DNA from: Ruminococcus flavefaciens
Lineage (GTDB): Bacteria > Bacillota > Clostridia > Oscillospirales > Ruminococcaceae
Direction: 5' to 3'
Length of the DNA stretch: 64,000 nucleotides
NCBI GenBank assembly: GCA_004554385.1
Contig: SFMO01000143.1
Location: 1 to 64,000, forward strand
Each line of letters begins with the position of its first letter. The first letter of the stretch is position 1. The notes under the pieces were generated by a model, which ran no database searches, had not been told where the DNA came from, and saw nothing but the letters and a program-made list of their open reading frames with translations. The translations under genes and the position numbers were made by a program. Shown here in pieces: positions 32,254 to 41,444 of the stretch.

Positions 32254-33156
32254 ATGAAGACGAACACTATTAAGCGTGCTTTCGCTGCAATGGCAGTATC
32301 TGCTGTAGCACTTTCAGCAGCTGCAATGAACGCTTCTGCTGAGACAGCTGTTGGTTATACATCAACAGGTAAGGCAGCAGGTTTCACAGGCGCTTCACTT
32401 GAACTCACACAGACGACAATTAAGCTCAGCGAAGCTGGAAATGCACAGGAGATCACACTCTCTGTTAAGGGTGATGGAGTTAAGTATGACTCAACTGGTA
32501 TCCACGTACAGTTTGATGACAGACTCGAGCTCGTTATGAGCGAGGATATGGGTGAAGAAGTCGTTGCTGTTGAAAAGCAGAAGTATGGTACATCCAAGGC
32601 TGTTAAGGACGGAGATAACGGTATCTTCTTAACATTTGCTAACGATACACCTAAGACATCTAAGGCTACAGGTTCACCTATCTGGACATTCCAGTTAAAG
32701 ATCAAGAATGCTTCAGCTGCTAAGGCTGGTGATAAGTATCCTATCCAGATTGCTTACACAGACGGCGATCTTTTCGATCTTAAGGGTGACGCTAATACAG
32801 AGGCTCTCCGTGACTACGCTTTCTCTAACGTAACACAGGGCTACATCGCTATTGAAGATGTAGTTCCAACAACAGCTTCTACAACAACTTCTACAACAAC
32901 ATCTACAACAACTTCTACAACAACATCTACATCTACATCAACTTCTACATCTACATCAACATCTACAAGCACTTCAACTGCTCGTCAGTCAAGCGCTAGA
33001 GCTACAAACAAGACAACAACTTCTACTAAGAAGGTAAGCACAACAGCTCCTAAGGCTAACTCACCTAAGACAGGTGTTCCTGGTGCAGGTCTCGCTGTAG
33101 CAGGTCTTGCAGTTGCTGTAGGTACTGCATTTGTTCTCAGAAAGAAGGAAGACTAA
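32254..33156 (+). CDS. scaE: ScaE: sortase-anchored single cohesin
   Basis: Signal peptide about 1-29, one cohesin about 36-205, a Thr/Ser linker about 206-262, and a C-terminal wall-sorting signal: SPKTG at 270-274, a Gly/Ala/Val-rich helix and RKKED. ScaE is the covalently wall-bound receptor for the X-dockerins of ScaB and CttA. SPKTG differs from the classical LPXTG in its first residue but matches the SpaA-type protein at the window start. GAAAGGAAAT precedes the ATG. It ends the sca cluster. Confidence 0.92.
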   Translation: MKTNTIKRAFAAMAVSAVALSAAAMNASAETAVGYTSTGKAAGFTGASLELTQTTIKLSEAGNAQEITLSVKGDGVKYDSTGIHVQFDDRLELVMSEDMGEEVVAVEKQKYGTSKAVKDGDNGIFLTFANDTPKTSKATGSPIWTFQLKIKNASAAKAGDKYPIQIAYTDGDLFDLKGDANTEALRDYAFSNVTQGYIAIEDVVPTTASTTTSTTTSTTTSTTTSTSTSTSTSTSTSTSTSTARQSSARATNKTTTSTKKVSTTAPKANSPKTGVPGAGLAVAGLAVAVGTAFVLRKKED

Positions 33157-33185
33157 TTAATTAGTCCCATCTTAATGGAATAATC

Positions 33186-33215
33186 AAAGGCTCTCCGTTT
33201 GGAGAGCCTTTTTTT
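33186..33215. terminator. Terminator of scaE
   Basis: AAAGGCTCTCC/GGAGAGCCTTTTTTT around GTTT. It overlaps the stop of the convergent TtcA-like gene. Confidence 0.92.
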
Positions 33216-33960
33216 AATCTTTTTTAGCAGGCGGAGTCCAGTCAGTACCGCCCCAGCCGTCAACATTTGCCCGTTTCATTGCACCGAACAGCCTGTCCTT
33301 GAAACCGTGATCGTTCCGCTCCATATCCGCAAGAAAGTCTTTGGTTTTCTGGCGGTTCGTATGTCCGTCCGCAGGACAGACAGACTTTACGACAGGCAGC
33401 TCATTCTTTCTGGCTGCTCTCCGAATTTCCTTTTCGGGAGCAAGCACAAGTGGACGTATTACAGTCACATTTTTATGGGTAAGGTAGGTGCTCGGTGAAA
33501 AGCAGCCGATCCTTCCCTCCGTAAAGAGATTCATAACAAAGGTTTCCACGGCGTCATCGTAGTTGTGGCCGAGAGCGACCTTATTACAGTTCAGCTCATT
33601 GGCTGCGTCATGGAGTGCGCCGCGCCTCATACGTGCACACAGGCTGCATGGGCTGGGTTCCTTGCGGACGTCGAAAACGATCTCTGCGATCTGAGTTTTT
33701 ATTACGTGGTATTCAATGCCGAGGCGCTCACAGTGTTCAGCCACAGGAGAGAAGTCCATTTTCTGATTGGTGAACCCCATATCCAGCGTAACACCGACAA
33801 CTTCATAGTCTATGCCGATGAATCGCCTGAGAAGTGTAAGTCCTTCAAGAAGCACAAGACTGTCCTTGCCCCCTGAAACTCCTACAAGGACACGGTCACC
33901 GTCGCTGAGAAGTCCGTAGTTTTGAATTGCTTTTCGCATATATCCGAGAATTTTCTGCAT
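33214..33960 (-). CDS. TtcA-family tRNA thiolation ATPase
   Basis: The 248 residues have the PP-loop VGVSGGKDSLVLLEGL (about residues 27-42), which binds ATP, and a CSLC pair (about 111-114) followed by RRGALHDAANELNCNKVALGHNYDDAVET. The family activates a tRNA base for sulfur insertion (s2C32 for TtcA itself) with an Fe-S cluster. The second CxxC is not obvious: the late Cys lies in KSVCPADGHTNRQKTKDFL, so substrate assignment is uncertain. Confidence 0.85.
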   Translation of the reverse strand: MQKILGYMRKAIQNYGLLSDGDRVLVGVSGGKDSLVLLEGLTLLRRFIGIDYEVVGVTLDMGFTNQKMDFSPVAEHCERLGIEYHVIKTQIAEIVFDVRKEPSPCSLCARMRRGALHDAANELNCNKVALGHNYDDAVETFVMNLFTEGRIGCFSPSTYLTHKNVTVIRPLVLAPEKEIRRAARKNELPVVKSVCPADGHTNRQKTKDFLADMERNDHGFKDRLFGAMKRANVDGWGGTDWTPPAKKD

Positions 33961-34192
33961 ACCATCGCTCCAAATGCATTTTTCTTGATTATAGCATAGA
34001 AATCAGAAAATAGCAATAACTGCTGCAAAAATTTAACTAAGCGAGCAAAAGAAGGCAGCGCCCCGACGCTGATTTTTCACTTTTTTTGGAAATTTGCAAA
34101 TATATCTTGCAAAGTAAGAAAAAATATATTATAATAGAATAGGTAAATTTTCGGGAGTTGTTCCGATAAAGCATTATAGAAAGGAGCGGCGC

Positions 34193-34708
34193 GTGTGCGC
34201 CATTAAAACTATGACAGAACAGCTGAAAAACCTGCTCATTTTATTGGCGGCTATTGTTGTCGTACTCATTCTTGTGATACTCCTTTTCAGCGGAAAAAGC
34301 TCTTTCAGACGTCTGCTCTCCCTGTTTCTCGAAGAACGTGAGGACTATGAGGGCGGCGACGACTCTGATGAGGGCGGTGTGCCTGTGAAGCAGCAGACAC
34401 CAACTCAGCGCAGAAGAGCAGCAGTAGAGGAGAATGTTCAGAAGCGAACCTCTGAGCCTATCGTGGAAATGGCTACACTGGTGAGAAAAAGTGACGACCG
34501 TCTGAGAGTTATAGAGAGTACGGGACAGATAAGACTTGTTGACGAGTATTATGAGCTTATTTTCGTTACAAGGAAGGGACAGAAGCTCAAAATTGAGTGC
34601 TCCGCAGAGGCTTACGAAAAGGTGCCTTTCAATCAGCAGGGCTCACTTACATACAAACGCAATACCCTTGTAAAGTTCAAGTACTACGAGGATACTGTTT
34701 TTAACTGA
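34193..34708 (+). CDS. Single-pass membrane protein, DUF2500-like
   Basis: GTG at 34193 has AAGGAG 6 bases upstream. One N-terminal membrane helix (about residues 10-31), an acidic/basic linker (about 45-85) and a small beta domain (about 90-170) with MATLVRKSDDR, YYELIFVTRKGQKLKIECSA and GSLTYKRNTLVKFKYY. This pattern resembles DUF2500 proteins. Function unknown. Confidence 0.65.
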   Translation: MCAIKTMTEQLKNLLILLAAIVVVLILVILLFSGKSSFRRLLSLFLEEREDYEGGDDSDEGGVPVKQQTPTQRRRAAVEENVQKRTSEPIVEMATLVRKSDDRLRVIESTGQIRLVDEYYELIFVTRKGQKLKIECSAEAYEKVPFNQQGSLTYKRNTLVKFKYYEDTVFN

Positions 34709-34855
34709 CATCATGGGGCGGCGAAGGGGTGCTCCTTTTGGCGGATCAGTTGCATTAAAATGCTGAGCAAATATGTATGGACTCGGCAGCACGTTTTCGC
34801 GAAGGGGGCTGACTAAAGTCGCCCTATATTTGTATACATGAATGGATGTGCAGAT

Positions 34856-35527
34856 ATGGTAAACTTTAATAATGACTGGGACAGACTTCTGGAAGGTGAA
34901 TTCGATAAGGAATACTATCTGAAGCTCCGTCAGACACTGATAAATGAATACCGCACACAGCGGATCTATCCCAGTATGTATGACATATTCAACGCAATGA
35001 AGCTGACATCATATGATGACGTTAGATGCGTTATCATTGGTCAGGACCCTTATCACGGCGCAGGCCAGGCTCACGGACTGAGCTTTTCAGTCCGTAAGGG
35101 CATAGCTCCGCCGCCGTCGCTGGTGAATATCTTCAAGGAGATACGTGACGACGTGGGCGTGGATAATCTTGGGAAACACGGTGAGCTTACAAAATGGGCG
35201 CAGGAGGGAGTGCTCCTTCTGAACTCAGTCCTCACAGTCCGTGCAGATCAGGCGAGAAGTCACCGCGGTCTGGGCTGGGAGTACTTCACCACAGATGTCA
35301 TACAGCTTCTGAATAAGCGCGAAAAGCCGATGGTGTTCATGCTCTGGGGCGGCGATGCAAAGGCAAAGCAGCAGTATATAACAAATCCGAATCATCTTAT
35401 ACTGAAGGCAGCACATCCAAGTCCGCTTTCAGCTTATAACGGATTTTTCGGTTGCAAGCATTTTTCAAAGGCGAATGAATTTCTCCGTGCACATGGCTTG
35501 GGAGAAATCGACTGGTCAATAGATTAA
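34856..35527 (+). CDS. ung: Uracil-DNA glycosylase
   Basis: Ung removes uracil from DNA at the start of base excision repair. Motifs: GQDPYHGAGQAHGLSFSV (catalytic Asp), LLLNSVLTVR, GWEYFTTDVI, FMLWGGDAKAKQ and the HPSPLSAYNGFFGCKHF ending. ATG at 34856 (MVNFNNDWD) matches the usual N terminus; an ATG at 34838 would add six residues. Ribosome sites are weak for both. metF follows after 11 bases. Confidence 0.95.
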   Translation: MVNFNNDWDRLLEGEFDKEYYLKLRQTLINEYRTQRIYPSMYDIFNAMKLTSYDDVRCVIIGQDPYHGAGQAHGLSFSVRKGIAPPPSLVNIFKEIRDDVGVDNLGKHGELTKWAQEGVLLLNSVLTVRADQARSHRGLGWEYFTTDVIQLLNKREKPMVFMLWGGDAKAKQQYITNPNHLILKAAHPSPLSAYNGFFGCKHFSKANEFLRAHGLGEIDWSID

Positions 35528-35538
35528 CGGAGGATATT

Positions 35539-36399
35539 ATGCATATAAAGGAAATTTTCGGTAAAAAGACCGTTTTTTCATTCGAGGTTTTCCCACCCAA
35601 GAAAACAAGTCCTGTTGAGGTCATTTACGATACTCTTGACGAGCTTCAGGGACTTTCCCCCGATTTCATCAGCGTTACTTTCGGTGCGGGCGGAAGCGGA
35701 AACAGCAGGTACGCTCTGGAGATAGCCTCAAAAATAAAGGAAAGCGGCACTATCCCTATGCTCCATCTGCCATGTATCAATTTCACAAAGGCAGAGATCG
35801 ACGCGGCTCTCAATGAGGCACAGGAGCGCGGTATCGAAAACATACTCGCCCTCAGAGGTGACATAAATCCAGATATTCCACCCGTGAACGACTTTCACCA
35901 TGCCAGTGACCTTATCACATACATAAAGTCTAAGGGAGACTTCGATATTGCAGGTGCCTGCTATCCCGAGTGTCATCCTGACGCTGACAGCATGATCGAG
36001 GACATCAAGAACCTAAAAGCAAAGGTGGATGCAGGTGCAGATCACCTTATCTCTCAGCTTTTCTTTGATAACGACAGCTTCTATGAGTTCCGTGAAAAGG
36101 CTGCTATCGCAGGCATAAACGTGCCAATTGAGGCAGGTATAATGCCTGTAGTAAACAAGAATCAGATCGAGCGCATGGTTACGACCTGCGGAGCAAGTCT
36201 TCCGCCAAAGTTCGTGCGCATTATGACAAGATACGAGCATAGTCCCGAGGCACTCCGTGATGCAGGCATAGCCTATGCGGTAAACCAGATAGTTGACCTT
36301 GTTGCCAGCGGAGTTGACGGTATCCACCTTTACACGATGAACAAGCCCTACGTTGCACGTAAGATCTGCGAGGCAGTTTCGGGCATATTAGGCGCGTAA
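35539..36399 (+). CDS. metF: 5,10-methylenetetrahydrofolate reductase
   Basis: MetF reduces methylene-THF to methyl-THF with FAD. The 286 residues start with IFGKKTVFSFEVFPPKK (catalytic Glu in FEVFPPK). DFISVTFGAGGSG, MLHLPCIN, ILALRGD, AGACYPECHPD, DHLISQLFFDN and EAGIMPV are all family segments. AACGGAGGA precedes the ATG. The next gene overlaps its stop by one base and encodes a methionine-synthase activation domain, so the pair supplies methyl groups for methionine. Confidence 0.95.
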   Translation: MHIKEIFGKKTVFSFEVFPPKKTSPVEVIYDTLDELQGLSPDFISVTFGAGGSGNSRYALEIASKIKESGTIPMLHLPCINFTKAEIDAALNEAQERGIENILALRGDINPDIPPVNDFHHASDLITYIKSKGDFDIAGACYPECHPDADSMIEDIKNLKAKVDAGADHLISQLFFDNDSFYEFREKAAIAGINVPIEAGIMPVVNKNQIERMVTTCGASLPPKFVRIMTRYEHSPEALRDAGIAYAVNQIVDLVASGVDGIHLYTMNKPYVARKICEAVSGILGA

Positions 36400-37067
36400 T
36401 GGAGCTTTCCAGGATTTCTAAGGAGGAAGCCGCGCGGTATATGGGCGTCAGGGGAGAGCCTGACGAAGCGGTCAAGGAGCTTCTTGACCGTGCGGAGCGT
36501 CTTGTGAGAGAAAAGGTGCGTCCCAAGTATGTGTATCTCGAGACAGATATTACATTTGCGGAGGATGGGGTGCATCTGGGAGCTATGTCCGAGCCACTTA
36601 CAGGCGAGGATATACGCCGTCATCTGAAGGGCTGCACCAAGGCAGTCATGCTGGCGGCAACCCTTTCTCAGGAGGCAGACAAGCTCATAAGGCAGGCTGC
36701 TGTGACGAATATGGCGGAATCCCTTGCCATAGACTGTATTTGCAGTGCTGCCATAGAGCAGGTATGTGATCGTGCAGAGGAGGAAATATTCTCCGAACAT
36801 CCTGCGCCTTACAGGACATGGCGCTTCAGCGCAGGCTACGGAGACCTGCCAATCACATTGCAGAAAGACTTTCTGCTTGCCCTGAATGCTCAGAGGCGGA
36901 TCGGTCTGACAGTGACCGAAAGCAGCCTGCTGATACCCTCAAAATCTGTCACAGCTATAATCGGCATATCCGATTCCCCCATAAAGCGAGGCGGCAGAGG
37001 ATGTGCTGTCTGCTCTATGAATGAGAGCTGTGAATTCAGACGAACGGGCAGGAGCTGTAGTCAATAA
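36399..37067 (+). CDS. Stand-alone B12-dependent methionine synthase activation-domain protein
   Basis: The 222-residue protein resembles the C-terminal reactivation (Met_synt_B12) domain of MetH, including AESLAIDCICSAAIEQVCDRAEEE, RFSAGYGDLP and GLTVTESSLLIPSKSVTAIIGISD. It ends with GCAVCSMNESCEFRRTG, a Cys cluster common in clostridial versions. It probably reactivates a shorter MetH encoded elsewhere. The ATG overlaps the metF TAA, implying coupling. Confidence 0.85.
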   Translation: MELSRISKEEAARYMGVRGEPDEAVKELLDRAERLVREKVRPKYVYLETDITFAEDGVHLGAMSEPLTGEDIRRHLKGCTKAVMLAATLSQEADKLIRQAAVTNMAESLAIDCICSAAIEQVCDRAEEEIFSEHPAPYRTWRFSAGYGDLPITLQKDFLLALNAQRRIGLTVTESSLLIPSKSVTAIIGISDSPIKRGGRGCAVCSMNESCEFRRTGRSCSQ

Positions 37068-37160
37068 AATTAATATATATCGTTGTTTTAGGCAGGTCAT
37101 AAATAGTTCATATGTGATAAACTAACTATAATAGCCCACAAAATCTATGAAATATTGACA

Positions 37161-37190
37161 TTGACATGAAGTGACCGAAAGTGTTATAAT
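37161..37190 (+). promoter_or_regulatory. Promoter of the solute-binding protein gene
   Basis: TTGACA (37161-37166), an 18-bp spacer and TATAAT (37185-37190). The leader is about 110 bases. Confidence 0.75.
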
Positions 37191-37308
37191 TAAGTAAAGA
37201 ATAATCAAAATGTATTATTGGGAAACTTATCTCCAATTTGTTATCGGACATTGCAGAGTATCTCCGATACGGATAAGTTTTGTTGGGCGATATTAAAGGA
37301 GTCAGATA

Positions 37309-38700
37309 ATGAAAAAGGCAAGATATTTTGTTTCGGCTATGCTGTTGACAGCAGTCTCAATGTCTTTTCTTGCATGCAGCAGTAAAAAGGATGACGGCTC
37401 TACATACAGCAAGGAGCTGGATTCTTCTGTAAGAGATGAGATCCGCCAGAATGCCGTTGATTCAGAGCTTCTTACAGGTGATAAGCTTGAAAACGGTGTC
37501 ATCAAGTGGCTTTCAGACTGGGATATCAACCCCGACGGTACAGGAAAAAATGTCCCAACCGATCTTGCGGTCTTTCAGGAACGCTATGGCGGTGAAATAA
37601 AGTATTACAGATGTAAATACGAGGAGCGCTACGATATGCTCAGCAAGTATATCGCTTCAGGCGAGGGCATAGACTTCTTTTATGGAGGAAATCTCGATGC
37701 CTTCCCCAAGGGCGCTGTAAAGGATATGTTTACTCCCGTGGACGATTATATCGATTTCGATTCGCCGCTGTGGGAGGACGTTAAAGAGCTTAATGACAGC
37801 TTTAAGTGGAACGATAAGCATTATATGGCAGGTGTTCAGTCTACAGGCGACAAGACAGCTGTTGTTTACAACAGAAAGACTGTGGCAGAGGCAGGTCTCG
37901 ATGATCCTGCTGACCTCTTCGCAAGAGGGGAATGGGACTGGGACGCTTTCGAGAATATGCTGGAAAAATACGTTGATAACAGCAATCAGAAGTACGGAAT
38001 AGACGGCTGGTGGTTCGAGTATGGACTTATGAATACCATCGGTATGCCTCCTGTAAGCATGGAAAACGGAAAGCTTGTGAGCAATCTCAGCGATCCTTCT
38101 ATGGAACGTGTCCAGAACTGGCTTTATGATCTCTATCAGAAGGGCTATATCGCCATCGGCGGTGAGGACCTTGGCTGGGACAGCAAGCCTGCTTATATCG
38201 GCGAGGGCAAGGAGCTCTTCTATCCCGTAGGATTGTATGAATTCTATAAGGAAAAGTCGCAGTGGTCTTCCACATATGGCGCGGACGCATTCTTTGTGCC
38301 AATGCCAAAGGATCCGAAGGCTGATGAGTATTATATCCCCACAGGTTTTGAGTCGTATCTGTTTGTAAGCGGCGGTTCAAACCCTCAGGGCGTTGCAAAG
38401 TATCTCGACTGCAAGAGGTTCACTCTTCTTGACGAGGAAACCAGAGCCGTTGCGGATAAGCAGTTTATCGATGACTATGGCTGGACTCAGGAGATGATCG
38501 ATATGAAGAACAGTATGCAGGAGCTTGCTGAGGCTAATCCTGTTATAGATATATCAAACGGCGTTTCCGAGGACTGCGGTGAGCTTCTTGACAGCAGTCT
38601 CAGACTTTCAGCAAGAGGTACTCCGTGGAACGAGACCTATGAAGCGATCTATGCTACAGTGGATAAGTATCTTGATAAAATAAACTCCGAGGCAGAATGA
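37309..38700 (+). CDS. Extracellular solute-binding lipoprotein (family 1, sugar type)
   Basis: 463 residues. Signal peptide with lipobox SFLAC (Cys about 23). The periplasmic-binding-protein fold of the maltose/oligosaccharide ABC class is seen in IKWLSDWDINPDGTG, YNRKTVAEAGLDDPADLFARGEWDWDAFENM and GFESYLFVSGG. It should deliver an oligosaccharide to an ABC importer. No permease or ATPase genes are on either side, so it is an orphan here. ATTAAAGGAGTC precedes the ATG. Confidence 0.87.
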   Translation: MKKARYFVSAMLLTAVSMSFLACSSKKDDGSTYSKELDSSVRDEIRQNAVDSELLTGDKLENGVIKWLSDWDINPDGTGKNVPTDLAVFQERYGGEIKYYRCKYEERYDMLSKYIASGEGIDFFYGGNLDAFPKGAVKDMFTPVDDYIDFDSPLWEDVKELNDSFKWNDKHYMAGVQSTGDKTAVVYNRKTVAEAGLDDPADLFARGEWDWDAFENMLEKYVDNSNQKYGIDGWWFEYGLMNTIGMPPVSMENGKLVSNLSDPSMERVQNWLYDLYQKGYIAIGGEDLGWDSKPAYIGEGKELFYPVGLYEFYKEKSQWSSTYGADAFFVPMPKDPKADEYYIPTGFESYLFVSGGSNPQGVAKYLDCKRFTLLDEETRAVADKQFIDDYGWTQEMIDMKNSMQELAEANPVIDISNGVSEDCGELLDSSLRLSARGTPWNETYEAIYATVDKYLDKINSEAE

Positions 38701-38818
38701 TAATATTTTCTATGCCTTCGCGGAGTGTCGATATTCAGATATTACAAAGGAAATAATATAATAAACACACATATATAGAATTTGATTTTGGCTCTTTTTT
38801 GGAAAGGAGGCTATGATC

Positions 38819-39778
38819 ATGGAGAAAGTACTTGTTACAGGAGGATGCGGTCTTATAGGTCAGCATATCTGCTCAGGACTTCTGAAAAAGGGCTATGAGG
38901 TCATAGCTGTTGACAGAGAGGAATGCGGATATAACGAGGGTAAGCTTCATTATTCATCAGTCCAGTGCGAACCAACAGATAAAAACACTATTGCAGAGCT
39001 TTTTGAGAAGCATGATTTCTATGCGGTGGTACACGCTGCATGTACCGTTGATAATGACATGGGACCGATAGTTACCGAAAAGCAGATCAAGGATTCTGCT
39101 GCGGTAGATAAGTTCATTTATCGCTATGCCATGACATCGACTGCCAAGAAGGTAATCCTTCTCAGCACAGATCAGGTATATCAGTTCCCAAAAACTCGAG
39201 AGCCTATCCGTGAGGATAATGATCTTAAACCGACAACAAACTACGCAGTTATGAAGTATGCCTCGGAAAAGGCTATCGTAAGCGAAATGCAGCACCATAG
39301 CAAAGAGGATATCATCTGCTGTGTTATCCGTTTTCCTGCGGTTTATACCTTTAATTTTACGGATAATCTTACTTCAAAAATAATCGACCCAAGAGACGGA
39401 ACGAATTTCGTCTTCGGTCAGGGACAGTACGGCTTCCAGCTGTGCTGCGTACATAATCTGGTGGACTTTATCCTGTGCTTCATTAAGAATGCGGATAATC
39501 AAACCTACGCAGGAATCTATAATGTTGGTGACAAGCTTCTCACAACAGCAGCCGATATTATCGGCTTTATGAGAGAGCATCACCGCCTCGGTGCTGTAAT
39601 GCAGAAGCAGCCCACAGGAGCTATTACAAAGCTCAAAGGCCTCTTCGGCACAAACAAGGAGGAAAAGCAGAATTATCGTTATCTTGACCTTAACAGGATA
39701 GAGAACAACAATATGCTTGATAAGACAAAAGCTTCCAAGCTTGTTACATTCCGCTGGGATTTACACAATACCAAGTAA
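38819..39778 (+). CDS. NAD-dependent epimerase/dehydratase (extended SDR)
   Basis: ATG at 38819 is preferred because AAAGGAGG ends 8 bases before it; ATG 38813 is only 2 bases away from that site. The 319 residues show the Rossmann motif VTGGCGLIGQHI (about residues 5-16), STDQVYQF with the catalytic Ser/Thr region, and YAVMK (about 143-147) as YxxxK. It probably acts on nucleotide sugars; the substrate is unknown. A terminator follows. Confidence 0.87.
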   Translation: MEKVLVTGGCGLIGQHICSGLLKKGYEVIAVDREECGYNEGKLHYSSVQCEPTDKNTIAELFEKHDFYAVVHAACTVDNDMGPIVTEKQIKDSAAVDKFIYRYAMTSTAKKVILLSTDQVYQFPKTREPIREDNDLKPTTNYAVMKYASEKAIVSEMQHHSKEDIICCVIRFPAVYTFNFTDNLTSKIIDPRDGTNFVFGQGQYGFQLCCVHNLVDFILCFIKNADNQTYAGIYNVGDKLLTTAADIIGFMREHHRLGAVMQKQPTGAITKLKGLFGTNKEEKQNYRYLDLNRIENNNMLDKTKASKLVTFRWDLHNTK

Positions 39779-39781
39779 CAA

Positions 39782-39814
39782 AAAGGCTGTACCGCAGGGT
39801 ACAGCCTTTCTTTT
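39782..39814. terminator. Bidirectional terminator between epimerase gene and rqcP
   Basis: AAAGGCTGTACC/GGTACAGCCTTT around GCAG, with A and T runs on the two sides. Confidence 0.9.
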
Positions 39815-40055
39815 ATTCAATAACAGTGTAGTTATCCGCAGCATTTTCCTTTGTGGCATGCTCGGTAACGCTGAGCACCTTGACCTTAAGAGGACGTGTG
39901 CCCATATTTATTTCGATTATATCGCCCACCTTAACGTCGTAGGAGGCTCTTGCAGCCTTGCCGTTTACGACTATCTTCTCGGCGTCGCAGGCTTCGTTGG
40001 CAACGGTGCGGCGCTTGATAAGGCGTGTGACCTTGAGGTATTTGTCCAGTCTCAT
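39813..40055 (-). CDS. rqcP: S4-domain RNA-binding protein RqcP (YabO)
   Basis: The 80 residues form one S4 domain: MRLDKYLKVTRLIKRRTVANEAC and IVVNGKAARASYDVKVGDIIEI. RqcP works with RqcH on stalled 50S subunits to add Ala tails. It follows hup and mazG on the same strand, the usual clostridial order mazG-hup-rqcP. Confidence 0.9.
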   Translation of the reverse strand: MRLDKYLKVTRLIKRRTVANEACDAEKIVVNGKAARASYDVKVGDIIEINMGTRPLKVKVLSVTEHATKENAADNYTVIE

Positions 40056-40163
40056 ATTATCTCCCTTTCTGCAAAATCAAATATGCTTATTTAATATCAG
40101 GCTTTCTGCTCGTATTTATGGGCAGATACTAATAAAGGGGACAGTGAACTGTCCCCTTTGCGA

Positions 40164-40439
40164 TTACTTGTTAACAGCGTCCTTAAGACCTCTGCCTGCC
40201 TTGAATGCAGGTGCCTTGCAGGGAGGGCAGACCATCTTTGCCTTTGTCTTAGGGTTGATGCAGGTCTTTTCGCCTCTCTCGCGAACCTCAAAAGTACCGA
40301 AGCCTGTGATGGAAACCTTCTCGCCGCTCTCAAGAGCGCCCTGGATAGCTGAAAGTGTAGCTTCAAGAGCTGAAGCAGCGTCCTTCTTAGTACAGCTTGC
40401 CTTATCTGCGATAGAGTTGATAAGTTCAGTCTTAGTCAT
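40164..40439 (-). CDS. hup: HU-family DNA-binding protein with extra cysteines
   Basis: The 91 residues match bacterial HU: MTKTELINSIADKA, GFGTFEVRERGEK, NPKTKAKM and KAPAFKAGRGLKDAVNK. The start at 40439 has GGAGGAACAG upstream; the frame to 40505 is inside mazG. Unusually, the DNA-binding arm contains KTCINP and a CPPC pair where most HU proteins have I-P-A, and another Cys lies near residue 16. This suggests zinc binding or thiol control. It overlaps the mazG 3' end by 8 bases. Confidence 0.93.
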   Translation of the reverse strand: MTKTELINSIADKASCTKKDAASALEATLSAIQGALESGEKVSITGFGTFEVRERGEKTCINPKTKAKMVCPPCKAPAFKAGRGLKDAVNK

Positions 40440-41256
40440 TTTTCTGTTCCTCCATTTTACTAATAATTGATTTTGCCTTGTCCCAATAAATGTCGAGCTC
40501 TTCAATAGGAAGATTTTTCATATCGAGTTTTTCCTTGGAGACCAGCTCTTCTGTAACAGAAAAGCGCTTTATAAACTTTTCTGTAGCGGCTTTGAGTGCC
40601 AATTCTGCGTCAACGCCTAAGTGACGTGCAGCGTTTACGCATGAAAACAACAGATCGCCCATTTCTTCTTCGATATCAGCTTTATTGCCGCTTATCACGG
40701 CAGCGTCAAGCTCAGCCTTTTCGTCATTTATGCAGGCTACAGCGTCCTCTGCACAGCGGAAATCCATTCCTGCGCGCATTGCTCTTTTTCCCACCTTCTG
40801 AGCTCGCATAAGAGCAGGCAGTGACTTGGCAACACTTGTGAGAGTGTCAGTATAACGTTCCTGACCCTTTGTTTCCATTTTGATGGCGTCCCAGTTTTTA
40901 AGCACCTGATCGGTGGTATCGGCTGTGACGTCTCCGAAAACGTGGGGATGACGTATAATGAGCTTTTTGCACACCTCATCGCAGACGTCGTCGAACCTGA
41001 ATGAGTTCTGTTCCTCCTCGATCCTGCAATGGAAAACGACCTGAAGCAGAACGTCGCCAAGCTCTTCGCGGAGAAGTGCAGGATCCTCGAGATCGATAGC
41101 CTCGATGACCTCACAGGTCTCTTCGATGAGATCGCTTTTGATGGACTTATGTGTCTGCTCTCTGTCCCATGGACAGCCGCCCTCACCTCTGAGAAGCCGG
41201 ACGATGTCGAGCAGATCATTGATAGAATAATGGTCTTTCTGCTGGTATTCAACCAT
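40432..41256 (-). CDS. mazG: Nucleoside triphosphate pyrophosphohydrolase MazG
   Basis: MazG hydrolyses NTPs, including faulty ones, to NMP and PPi. The 274 residues contain two MazG domains: CPWDREQTHKSIKSDLIEETCEVIEAI and EELGDVLLQVVFH in the first, and EMGDLLFSCVNAARHLGVDAE in the second. The 3' end overlaps hup. Confidence 0.93.
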   Translation of the reverse strand: MVEYQQKDHYSINDLLDIVRLLRGEGGCPWDREQTHKSIKSDLIEETCEVIEAIDLEDPALLREELGDVLLQVVFHCRIEEEQNSFRFDDVCDEVCKKLIIRHPHVFGDVTADTTDQVLKNWDAIKMETKGQERYTDTLTSVAKSLPALMRAQKVGKRAMRAGMDFRCAEDAVACINDEKAELDAAVISGNKADIEEEMGDLLFSCVNAARHLGVDAELALKAATEKFIKRFSVTEELVSKEKLDMKNLPIEELDIYWDKAKSIISKMEEQKND

Positions 41257-41444
41257 AGGAAAACACTCCCTTAAAGACGGGCTATGTTATATAATACCCT
41301 AAATTTTTCTAAATTGCAACCTATTTTTTACAAGTTTGTTAATTTCGTAGAATAAAATCCTTTGCTTAGTCGCTGTTTGTATATTTTTGCTATATAATTA
41401 CTCTCTGTTATAAAAAGCAAACGGAGAAATATACAGTTTCGGCT

